Shown: one piece after another, positions 1-5,895 of the stretch
Numbering within the stretch: the first letter of the stretch is position 1
Layout of the letters: every line of letters starts with the position of its first letter
Assembly: GCA_017997855.1 (NCBI GenBank)
Contig: JAGOEF010000081.1
Coordinates: 1-7,046 of the forward strand
Direction: 5' to 3'
DNA length: 7,046 nt
Source: Bacteroidales bacterium
Lineage (GTDB): Bacteria; Bacteroidota; Bacteroidia; Bacteroidales; ML635J-15
The notes under the pieces: model-generated
What the model saw: only the letters and a program-made list of their open reading frames with translations
Database searches by the model: none
What the model was told of the DNA's origin: nothing
Translations under genes and position numbers: made by a program

Positions 1-325
1 GCGAGAAACCCCATCTTCGAGTATGCGAGAAGAAAACCCCTTTGCGTCTTTGCGTCTTGGCGAGAAACCCCAAATCCGCTACTGCGAGAAAACCCCATTG
101 CGCCTTTGCGTCTTAGTGAGAAACCCCAAATCCGCTACTACGAGAAAACCCCATTGCGCCTTTGCGTCTTAGCGAGAAACCCCAAATCCGCTACTACGAG
201 AAAACCCTTTTGCGCCTTTGCGTCTTTGCGAGAAACCCCATCTTCGAGCCTGCGAGAAGAAACCCCTTTGCGCCTTTGCGTCCTGGCGAGAAACCCCATC
301 TTCGAGTAGGCGAGAAGAAAACCCA
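1..325. repeat. Compound tandem repeat array, 56-59 bp units
   Basis: Six successive units begin with GCGAGAAACCCC (GTGAG in one) at 1, 60, 116, 172, 228 and 286. The first five are 59, 56, 56, 56 and 58 bp long; the sixth decays after about 325. Each unit holds the GCGAGAA(A/G)..CCC motif twice, separated by a short spacer, and ends in a GCGCCTTTGCGTCTT-like block. Two subtypes are visible. Type A (units 1, 5, 6) has an ATCTTCGAG spacer and type B (units 2, 3, 4) has AAATCCGCTACT, giving the order A-B-B-B-A-A. Units 2 and 3 differ at only two positions, which implies recent duplication. The array starts at base 1, so it probably continues to the left. Open frames across it (plus strand LRLCVLARNP, minus strand RKDAKAQ-like) simply translate the repeat and are not genes. 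I recall similar CGCAAAGACGCAAAG-type repeats between genes in Bacteroidota. Function is unknown. Confidence 0.93.
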
Positions 326-374
326 GTATTGTGCCTGTTTTAAAAAATGCTGTTTTATAAAACAATTCATCTTG

Positions 375-404
375 TTGTTCTGCTTCCTGCTTTACCTATT
401 TTTG
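375..404 (+). promoter_or_regulatory. Candidate Bacteroidota sigma-ABfr promoter for the hydro-lyase gene
   Basis: TATTTTTG at 397-404 fits the Bacteroidota -7 consensus TAnnTTTG exactly. A TTG at 375-377 (overlapping TTGTTG from 372) sits 19 bp upstream as the -33 element. Transcription would start near 409-411, about 18 nt before the ATG at 428. That is downstream of the more distal ATG at 347, so it supports 428 as the true start. The pattern is short and the region AT-rich, so this is a good but untested match. Confidence 0.6.
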
Positions 405-427
405 CATTAAACCAAAAATACAAAACT

Positions 428-2242
428 ATGGGAATGACAATTCTTGAGAAAATTCTGGCAAACCACAGCACCGAGAAACAAGTGGCTGCAAACGATATCG
501 TCGATATTTTTATTGATGCACGCGTTGCCCGCGACTTTGGCGGCGCCAATGTGGTAAAAAACCTGCTCGACATGGGACTGAGCGTTGATGACCCTTCGAA
601 AACATTCTTTACCTTCGATTGCAACCCCACCGGTTCCGACCAGAAATATGCCGAAAACCAGCACAAATGCCGCTTGTTTGCCCGCGCCAATGGCATCAAG
701 GTGTACGACATCGACAGCGGTATCGGAACCCACCTCGCCATCGAAACGGGTCTGGCTTACCCCGGTAGCACCTTTGTTTCCACCGATTCGCATGCCAACA
801 TCATGGGTGCCATCGGTGCTTTTGGTCAGGGCATGGGCGATCAGGATATCGCAGCAGCCTGGGCCAACGGTTCGGTATGGTTCAAGGTTCCCGAGTCAGC
901 AAAAATTGTATTAAAAGGAAAACGCCCCGCAAATGTAACCGGTAAAGACATTGTTCTTAACCTGCTGGCAAAATACGGCGCCAATAAACTGCTGGGATAC
1001 TCGGTCGAATTGTACGGCGAAGCCGTGGATTCACTTTCGCTCGACGACAGAATCACCATATCGTCGATGGCCACCGAAATGGGCGCCATTATCATTATTA
1101 TACCTCCCAGCGACGAAATCATCCGCTACAGCGAAAAACTCACCGGACGAAAAATCGAAAAAATCATTGCCGATTCCGATGCAGTGTATGCCTTCGAAGA
1201 AACCCTCGATTTCGAGAAATTCGTTCCCATGGTTTCGCGCCCGGGTAAACCCCACGACAGCGTGGATGTAAGCACACAGTTTGGCAAAAAAATCGACTCG
1301 GCATTCATCGGCAGCTGTACTAACGGCCGTATGCAGGATTTGCGCGCGACTGCCGCCATTCTCAAAGGCCGCAAGCTAGCACCCGGTGTGGTTCTCAAAA
1401 TAGTTCCTGCCACCGACGAAATCTGGAATCAGGCGCTCAGCGAAGGTCTGATTACCATCTTTAAAGATGCCGGTGCCATGGTTTCGAATGCCGGATGTGC
1501 CGGATGTGCTGCAGGTCAGGTAGGGCAGAACGGTCCCGCCGAAGTTACCCTGAGTACCGGAAACCGCAATTTCCCCGGAAAACAGGGCAAAGGCGAAGTA
1601 TTTCTGGCATCTCCCGAAATTGTTGCAGCATCGGCAGTAGCCGGTTACATCACAACACCTGATGCAATTCCCGCAACACCTGCCGAATTCGAAAAACCCG
1701 TGATTACTGCCACGACAAGCCCGGCAGCAAGCGGAACCACAAACCGTAACCGTGCAAAAATTGTCGAAGGAAGGGTATGGTACATCCGCGAAGACAATAT
1801 CGACACCGATATGATATATCATAACCGCTACCTCACCATCACCGACATCGCACAAATGGGACAATACACCTTCGATAACCTCGCAGGCTACGAAGACTTT
1901 GCCAAAAAAGCAAAACCCGGCGATATTGTGGTGACTCAGAAAAACTTTGGTTCCGGTTCATCGCGTCAGCAGGCTGTCGATTGCTTTATCTCACTGGGTA
2001 TTTCGTGTATCCTTGCCGAATCGTTCGGTGCCATTTACGAACGCAATGCCATCAACGCAGCCCTTCCGATTCTCAACTACAACGACATCTCTGCCCTTCA
2101 ACTCGCCGAAGGAGACACCCTCAGGGTGAATTTCGAAACGGGTCTGGTCGAAAACCTTAGCAGGAACACCCGCTTGCAGGCCGAAGCCTTTTCGAAAGTT
2201 CAGATGGATATCTATCAGCGCGGCGGTATTTTTAACAAATAA
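428..2242 (+). CDS. Fused aconitase/3-isopropylmalate dehydratase-family hydro-lyase (large + small domains)
   Basis: A 604-residue cytosolic iron-sulfur hydro-lyase of the aconitase superfamily, interconverting hydroxy-acid isomers by dehydration and rehydration. Residues 1 to about 410 are the LeuC/HacA-like catalytic part: TDSH (119-122) and three 4Fe-4S ligands, Cys297 in GSCTNG plus Cys357 and Cys360 in AGCAGC. LSTGNRNFPG (375-384) and FLASPEIVAAS are also typical. A Pro/Thr/Ala-rich linker (about 412-443) joins a LeuD-like swivel domain (about 444-604) with NFGSGSSRQQA (506-516) and ESFGAIYERNAIN. LeuC and LeuD are usually separate chains, and classical aconitases are much longer. The substrate loop reads YLTI (468-471), neither YLRT (archaeal isopropylmalate isomerase) nor YLVY (homoaconitase), so aconitate, isopropylmalate or a related substrate is possible. 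No leu or TCA-cycle gene adjoins it. An in-frame ATG at 347 would add 27 residues including a hydrophobic run (LVVLLPALPIFA). It lies upstream of the predicted promoter and is unlikely. There is no Shine-Dalgarno; the leader is A-rich. Family is certain, substrate is not. Confidence 0.93.
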   Translation: MGMTILEKILANHSTEKQVAANDIVDIFIDARVARDFGGANVVKNLLDMGLSVDDPSKTFFTFDCNPTGSDQKYAENQHKCRLFARANGIKVYDIDSGIGTHLAIETGLAYPGSTFVSTDSHANIMGAIGAFGQGMGDQDIAAAWANGSVWFKVPESAKIVLKGKRPANVTGKDIVLNLLAKYGANKLLGYSVELYGEAVDSLSLDDRITISSMATEMGAIIIIIPPSDEIIRYSEKLTGRKIEKIIADSDAVYAFEETLDFEKFVPMVSRPGKPHDSVDVSTQFGKKIDSAFIGSCTNGRMQDLRATAAILKGRKLAPGVVLKIVPATDEIWNQALSEGLITIFKDAGAMVSNAGCAGCAAGQVGQNGPAEVTLSTGNRNFPGKQGKGEVFLASPEIVAASAVAGYITTPDAIPATPAEFEKPVITATTSPAASGTTNRNRAKIVEGRVWYIREDNIDTDMIYHNRYLTITDIAQMGQYTFDNLAGYEDFAKKAKPGDIVVTQKNFGSGSSRQQAVDCFISLGISCILAESFGAIYERNAINAALPILNYNDISALQLAEGDTLRVNFETGLVENLSRNTRLQAEAFSKVQMDIYQRGGIFNK

Positions 2243-2249
2243 CACATCC

Positions 2250-2305
2250 TTAACGGCATCGGTCGTTCGTTTTAACTTACGACCGGTGCTGTTAACTTTT
2301 TTTTT
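2250..2305 (+). terminator. Strong intrinsic terminator after the hydro-lyase gene
   Basis: A 17-bp stem pairs 2250-2266 with 2279-2295 around a 12-nt loop. Only two pairs are G-U wobbles; the rest are Watson-Crick. After one C comes a run of nine T (2297-2305), and after GCA a second run of nine T (2309-2317). It begins 8 nt after the stop codon. It should end the upstream transcript and separate it from the ATPase gene. Confidence 0.9.
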
Positions 2306-2315
2306 GCATTTTTTT

Positions 2316-2346
2316 TTGGAAATAAAAAAATATCAGTTTATCTTTG
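2316..2346 (+). promoter_or_regulatory. Candidate distal promoter (P1) of the cation ATPase gene
   Basis: TATCTTTG at 2339-2346 is an exact TAnnTTTG match, in the TATCTTTG form I associate with Bacteroidota promoters. TTG at 2316-2318, at the end of the terminator's second T-run, lies 20 bp upstream. The predicted start near 2351-2353 would give a 5' leader of about 126 nt. It may act with, or instead of, the nearer promoter at 2421-2450. Confidence 0.5.
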
Positions 2347-2352
2347 ACCGAC

Positions 2353-2377
2353 CGTTTAATCAAAAATAAATTAAACG
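2353..2377. promoter_or_regulatory. Perfect 8-bp inverted repeat at the predicted P1 start (possible operator or 5' hairpin)
   Basis: CGTTTAAT (2353-2360) is matched by ATTAAACG (2370-2377) across a 9-nt spacer. It overlaps or immediately follows the predicted P1 start. It could be a repressor-binding palindrome or a hairpin at the 5' end of the transcript. The arms are AT-rich, so an RNA hairpin would be weak. No regulator can be named. Confidence 0.4.
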
Positions 2378-2420
2378 AAATTTGATGTTGAAAACTTAGG
2401 AATAAAAAGGAATAATTGGC

Positions 2421-2450
2421 TTGTCGTGCAACGCACAATATATAAATTTG
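2421..2450 (+). promoter_or_regulatory. Candidate proximal promoter (P2) of the cation ATPase gene
   Basis: TAAATTTG at 2443-2450 fits TAnnTTTG, with TTG at 2421-2423 exactly 19 bp upstream, the same spacing as the promoter at 375-404. The predicted start near 2455-2457 leaves a leader of about 23 nt before the ATG at 2479. Just upstream, AGGAATAA occurs twice with a 10-bp period (2398-2405 and 2408-2415). Confidence 0.55.
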
Positions 2451-2478
2451 TAATGGTATTTTTTGAAAAATAGTCGAG

Positions 2479-5163
2479 ATGAAATACGTATTTAACGGAC
2501 TGACGAAAGAAGAAGTTTCCCAAAACAGGAGCAAGTATGGGAGCAACGAGTTGGTAAAACCCGAAGGAGAAGGCTTATGGGCGAAAATGATCGGAAACTT
2601 TAAGGATCCGATTATCATTATTTTGCTGGTTGCCCTTTTTGTTATTGTCGGTTTGTCGTTTATGGGACTTACCGAGTGGTACGAAGCCGTTGCCATTGCA
2701 GCAGCCGTATTGCTTTCGGTTTTTGTATCCACCTTTTCGGAATACAAAAACGAAAACTCATTTCAAAAACTACAGGAAGAAGCCTCACTTATTTATAATA
2801 ATGTATTCCGCGAGGGTAAAATACAGAGCATCCCCATTAACGAAATTGTGCAGGGCGATTATGTGTTGTTGCAAAGCGGCGACAAGGTACCCGCCGACGG
2901 CCGCCTGTTGCATGGCGAGCTCAGGGTAAATCAGGCGTCGCTTACCGGCGAGGCGATGGCGGTGCTTAAAACTGCCGGCGAAACCGGACATTCGTTCGAT
3001 ACCACAAATCTCGAAAACAAACACTATGTCTATCGTGGCTCGGTGGTGGAAGACGGTGAAGCGGTGGTGCTTATCGAAGCCGTAGGTTCAAACAGTTTCT
3101 ATGGTAAACTCACTATTGAATTGTCGCTTACCGACAACCGTTTGTCGCCGTTGCAAACAAAATTAAAAAGCCTTGCCAAGCTGATCAGCAAAATAGGTTA
3201 TATCGTTGCATCGCTCATCTTTGTGGCTTTTGTTTTCAATAAAATTGTAATATCCCACGGTTTCGACGGAGCCTTAATTTCGGAATACTTCCGGCACTGG
3301 GATGTGGTAATCAACGACTTGATACATGCCATGGTGCTCGCCATAATAATTATTGTAGCTGCAGTTCCCGAAGGTTTACCCATGATGATTGCCATGGTAC
3401 TTTCGCTCAATATGCGTAAGATGCTTAGCGAAAAAGTGCTTGTGCGAAAACTTCTTGGTATCGAAACTGCTGGTAGCGTAAATATACTGTTTTCCGATAA
3501 AACGGGAACCATCACCAAAGGCCGCCTTGATCCGATTTTTATGATAGGAGGCAAACTCGAAAAGTTCGAAAAATACAGCGATATACCTACGGTGCTGCGC
3601 GATATGGTGCGCATTGCCCTGGTGGATAACAGCTATTGTGTGCTCGATTCTTATGGTGAACCCGTGGGCGGTAACGCTTCGGAACAGGCCTTGATACGCT
3701 TTGTTGACGTTAACGACCGCATCAACGAGCATCCCATTACCGAAGCCTTAGCCAACATCCGTTTCGATTCAGCGAAGAAATTTTCGGCTACCCTTGTTAA
3801 AGGCGGTCCTGCCCTGAAAGAAATTTTCCTTACCGACCATGTAAGTTTCGTAAAAGGGGCTACCGAAATTCTGATGGAAAAATGCACCACCTTTTTCGAT
3901 GCCGAAGGAAAACTTCACAAACTCGATTCTAAACGCGAGCTCATCGAAATGTCGGATGATCTGGCCAATCAGGGTATCCGGCTGATAGCGCTGGCTTGCT
4001 CCGACAATCCCATCGAAAATGGGGGAGACCTTCCCGAAGGAATGGCTTTGCTGGGAATCATAGGAATTAAAGACGAAGTGCGTCCCGAATCGAAACTGGC
4101 CATTCAAAGCGCCCAGGAGGCAGGCATACAGGTGGTTATGATTACCGGTGACCGCAAAGGAACTGCTGCTGCCATAGCCAAGGAAACCGGCCTGCTGCAG
4201 AACGCCAGCGATATTGTGCTCACCTCGCAGGAACTCAATCAGCTCACCGATGAAGAAGTGAGCAAACTGCTGCCCGATTTACGTGTGGTAGCCCGCGCCT
4301 TACCTACCGACAAAAGCCGTCTGGTGCGCATTGCCCAGGCTGCAGGAATGGTGGTGGGCATGACCGGCGACGGGGTTAACGACTCGGCAGCCCTCAAACA
4401 GGCTGATGTCGGATTTGCAATGGGCAGTGGCTCCGAAGTGGCAAAAGAAGCCGGCGACATTGTAATTCTCGATGATAATTTTTCTTCGATTACCAACGCC
4501 GTTCGCTATGGCCGTACCATATTTAAATCAATCCGTAAGTTCATCATCTTCCAGCTCACCGTAAATATTGCAGCGGTGCTTACTGCCTTTATCGGACCAT
4601 TGTTGGGATTCGATTTCCCCCTCACCATTATTCAGATTCTGTGGATTAACATCATCATGGATACCCTCGCAGCGCTCGCATTAGGTGGTGAACCTGCCCT
4701 GCAACGTTTTATGAAGGAAAAACCCATTAAACGTGAGGCAAACATTTTATCGAAATATATGACGTCGTCAATTTTCACCGGTGGATTGTACATTACGGCA
4801 TTTGCATTGTTTTTCCTGTTATTTGAACCCTTCCGCGAATTATTTACCCGTAACGGAATTCCCAGTGAACCCGTATTTCTTACCGCATTTTTCAATCTGT
4901 TTATTTTCCTGATAATGTTTAATGCGTTTAATGCCCGTACCGAAACTACCCGTTTATTCGAAAACATACGTGGCAACAAAGGATTTCTTCCAATTATCGG
5001 ATTGATTTTCGTTATGCAGATTGTGTTTACCTATATCGGAGGGGAACTACTCCGCACCGAGGCATTACGCGTAAGCGAATGGCTGATTGTGTTGGGAATG
5101 GCGGTCACCATTATTCCGGTTGATTTACTCCGAAAAAGCATTATTGCCAAAAAATCGGTGTAG
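2479..5163 (+). CDS. P-type cation-transporting ATPase, PMCA-like (probable Ca2+ exporter)
   Basis: An 894-residue type II P-type ATPase of the inner membrane, complete by length. An N-terminal cation-ATPase domain (about 5-60) leads into the first two membrane helices. The actuator domain carries LTGEA (155-159). M4 holds PEGLP (297-301), with Glu298 an expected ion ligand. The phosphorylated aspartate is Asp340 in SDKTGTIT. The nucleotide-binding domain has KGATE (459-463); the hinge has MITGD (554-558) and TGDGVND (629-635). Six C-terminal helices begin near 685. M5 has Asn696 where SERCA has its site-I glutamate. M6 reads WINIIMDTLAALALGGEP, with Asn724 and Asp728 as site-II ligands. This is the single-ion pattern of plasma-membrane Ca2+ pumps, so Ca2+ export is the best inference, though Mn2+ is possible. 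There is no calmodulin-binding tail, as expected in bacteria. The actuator motif is TGEA rather than TGES; the catalytic Glu158 is kept. The start lacks a Shine-Dalgarno. The gene is flanked by its own promoters and looks monocistronic. Confidence 0.95.
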   Translation: MKYVFNGLTKEEVSQNRSKYGSNELVKPEGEGLWAKMIGNFKDPIIIILLVALFVIVGLSFMGLTEWYEAVAIAAAVLLSVFVSTFSEYKNENSFQKLQEEASLIYNNVFREGKIQSIPINEIVQGDYVLLQSGDKVPADGRLLHGELRVNQASLTGEAMAVLKTAGETGHSFDTTNLENKHYVYRGSVVEDGEAVVLIEAVGSNSFYGKLTIELSLTDNRLSPLQTKLKSLAKLISKIGYIVASLIFVAFVFNKIVISHGFDGALISEYFRHWDVVINDLIHAMVLAIIIIVAAVPEGLPMMIAMVLSLNMRKMLSEKVLVRKLLGIETAGSVNILFSDKTGTITKGRLDPIFMIGGKLEKFEKYSDIPTVLRDMVRIALVDNSYCVLDSYGEPVGGNASEQALIRFVDVNDRINEHPITEALANIRFDSAKKFSATLVKGGPALKEIFLTDHVSFVKGATEILMEKCTTFFDAEGKLHKLDSKRELIEMSDDLANQGIRLIALACSDNPIENGGDLPEGMALLGIIGIKDEVRPESKLAIQSAQEAGIQVVMITGDRKGTAAAIAKETGLLQNASDIVLTSQELNQLTDEEVSKLLPDLRVVARALPTDKSRLVRIAQAAGMVVGMTGDGVNDSAALKQADVGFAMGSGSEVAKEAGDIVILDDNFSSITNAVRYGRTIFKSIRKFIIFQLTVNIAAVLTAFIGPLLGFDFPLTIIQILWINIIMDTLAALALGGEPALQRFMKEKPIKREANILSKYMTSSIFTGGLYITAFALFFLLFEPFRELFTRNGIPSEPVFLTAFFNLFIFLIMFNAFNARTETTRLFENIRGNKGFLPIIGLIFVMQIVFTYIGGELLRTEALRVSEWLIVLGMAVTIIPVDLLRKSIIAKKSV

Positions 5164-5255
5164 TACGGGTGTCAATTGTAAATATGGTAGGGAATAAGTT
5201 TACATGACGTGTACCCTATAGAATTGTAGCTGATATAACTATCATATTATCAATA

Positions 5256-5300
5256 AAATTTGGTGGCTAAAAACTCAAATTTGCCGCTCTTACCAAATTT
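5256..5300. terminator. Possible weak terminator or hairpin after the ATPase gene
   Basis: AAATTTGGT (5256-5264) and ACCAAATTT (5292-5300) are perfect 9-bp inverted arms. GGC (5265-5267) can pair with GCC (5283-5285) inside. The stop codon is 93 nt upstream. The following TATTTTGTTCT is only a weak U-tract, and the upstream TAAAAT run would be a weak U-tract on the other strand, so a bidirectional terminator is possible but poor. No better terminator for the ATPase transcript was seen. Confidence 0.35.
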
Positions 5301-5332
5301 ATTTTGTTCTCAAACTTGTTTGAATATTCTCA

Positions 5333-5404
5333 GTCAGCCCAAGTTCATCGTCCACTGCAGGTAACGCGCCGTGGGCTGGCCCCGACAAAAATGCGAGCCA
5401 ACCC
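5333..5404. repeat. Pair of mutually exclusive hairpins sharing one arm
   Basis: CAGCCCA (5335-5341) pairs perfectly with TGGGCTG (5372-5378), extended by a G-U and a G-C pair at 5333-5334/5379-5380. The same right arm, GGGCTGGC (5373-5380), can instead pair with GCCAACCC (5397-5404), seven of eight positions. The two foldings cannot coexist. The block is GC-rich compared with the AT-rich DNA on its left. No gene follows on the plus strand within the window, so an attenuator role has no obvious target. Confidence 0.45.
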
Positions 5405-5593
5405 GGGCGTGAATAGCCGTTTAATAGAAAAAACAACAAAGGGCTAGAGAAGCAAACTACCCGCAGACCCGAACAAGGTTTGCTTCTCGACGCTTTGGTT
5501 TGTCAGCCAAAGGTGGAGGGCTTGCGCTGACAAAACACTACTTTGTTAGTTTTTTCATTAAACGGTTAGAGCGGGGAGAAGCATATTTTTGTC
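5384..5593. other. Nested inverted repeats folding into a three-way junction (candidate ncRNA or miniature element)
   Basis: Four sets of complementary arms nest. The outer stem is 5384-5394 with 5581-5593 (11 bp, TA bulge at 5584-5585). A 4-bp stem pairs 5402-5405 with 5572-5575. The main stem is 5414-5441 with 5541-5568: 27 bp, one G-U pair and two single-base bulges (A5426, A5548). Inside it lie hairpin 5447-5457/5478-5488 (11 bp perfect, 20-nt loop) and hairpin 5499-5507/5526-5534 (9 bp perfect, 18-nt loop). Junction strands are 5, 10 and 6 nt. One apical loop is C-rich (two CCC runs), the other G-rich (GGTGGAGGG). I recognise no known RNA: no tRNA, RNase P, SRP or tmRNA signature is visible. 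It could be a structured RNA, a non-autonomous mobile element, or a dispersed intergenic repeat. The pairing is seen directly; the function is unknown. Strand is undetermined. Confidence 0.6.
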
Positions 5594-5629
5594 TTGACTT
5601 TTTGGTTACTTTTTGTGTCAAGACAAAAA
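5586..5629. repeat. Perfect 13-bp palindrome with AAAAAGTAACC-type loop
   Basis: TTTTTGTCTTGAC (5586-5598) and GTCAAGACAAAAA (5617-5629) are perfectly complementary across an 18-nt loop. The loop region carries the direct repeat ACTTTTTG-GTT-ACTTTTTG. Its left arm overlaps the right side of the preceding outer stem, so the two pairings compete. The reverse strand of the loop reads AAAAAGTAACCAAAAAG. That motif recurs in the other orientation at 5748-5767, with two single-base insertions. Thirteen bases of the right arm, TCAAGACAAAAAG, recur at 6040-6052. I recall such motifs as dispersed repeats in Bacteroidota. Confidence 0.65.
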
Positions 5630-5706
5630 GTAAAAAATGAAACTTATTTTAAATGTAAGTAGTCTCATAGTCAAATAAACCATCTTCAACAAGCAGGTAC
5701 ATTGTT

Positions 5707-5759
5707 GTCACTTTTTTGCGCGTGCTTCGACGCCGCCAGCACAGGCCCAAAAAAGTAAC
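5707..5759. repeat. Hairpin carrying the second AAAAAAGTAACC motif
   Basis: GTCACTTTTTTG (5707-5718) pairs with CAAAAAAGTAAC (5748-5759) at 11 of 12 positions. Inside, GTGCT (5722-5726) pairs with AGCAC (5738-5742). The GC-rich apical stretch (GACGCCGC, 5729-5736) could instead pair with GCGGCGTT at 5860-5867, enclosing the next hairpin. A 68-codon minus-strand open frame spans 5686-5892 over this and the next palindrome. I see no domain in it and do not call it a gene. Confidence 0.5.
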
Positions 5760-5771
5760 CTAAAAAGGGCG

Positions 5772-5850
5772 CAACGAGCAAGAAATCAGCATTCCCTTGT
5801 CGCACATCCCCCCTTATGGGCCACTCATGCTGCTTTTTACGCGCTCGTTG
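5772..5850. repeat. Long imperfect hairpin
   Basis: Three segments stack: CAACGAGC (5772-5779) with GCTCGTTG (5843-5850), AGAAA (5781-5785) with TTTTT (5834-5838, one G-T), and CAGCAT (5787-5792) with ATGCTG (5827-5832). That makes 19 pairs, broken by a 1x4 and a 1x1 internal loop. The 34-nt apical region contains a C-run. GACGCCGC (5729-5736) and GCGGCGTT (5860-5867) can form an outer 8-bp stem around it, as an alternative to the preceding hairpin. Likely part of the same repeat or element cluster; function unknown. Confidence 0.5.
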
Positions 5851-5895
5851 ACTCCCCCCGCGGCGTTTGCTCTCACTCACGGGCTTTACCAAATT

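Noticed and set aside
1..325. CRISPR array
   Set aside because: The repeated part spans nearly the whole unit. The 'spacers' are themselves shared between units, and no cas gene is present.
106..410. Short plus- and minus-strand open frames over the tandem repeat (peptides like LRLCVLARNP and RKDAKAQ)
   Set aside because: They are literal translations of the 56-bp-type repeat with periodic peptides, no start context and no domain. They are a familiar annotation artefact.
2426..2436. GTGC-AAC-GCAC mini-palindrome between the -33 and -7 elements of P2
   Set aside because: Four-base arms are too short to support an operator call on their own.
2243..2478. Metal riboswitch (such as yybP-ykoY) upstream of the ATPase
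   Set aside because: No conserved riboswitch core was recognisable in the AT-rich leader; only the terminator, promoters and one small palindrome are visible.
5310..5323. TCAAAC-TT-GTTTGA palindrome
   Set aside because: Six-base AT-rich arms with a 2-nt loop; no positional relation to a gene, so likely chance.
5686..5892. 68-codon minus-strand open frame as a small protein gene
   Set aside because: It lies over two palindromes and has no promoter, recognisable domain or family resemblance. The frame is better explained by GC-rich repeat sequence.
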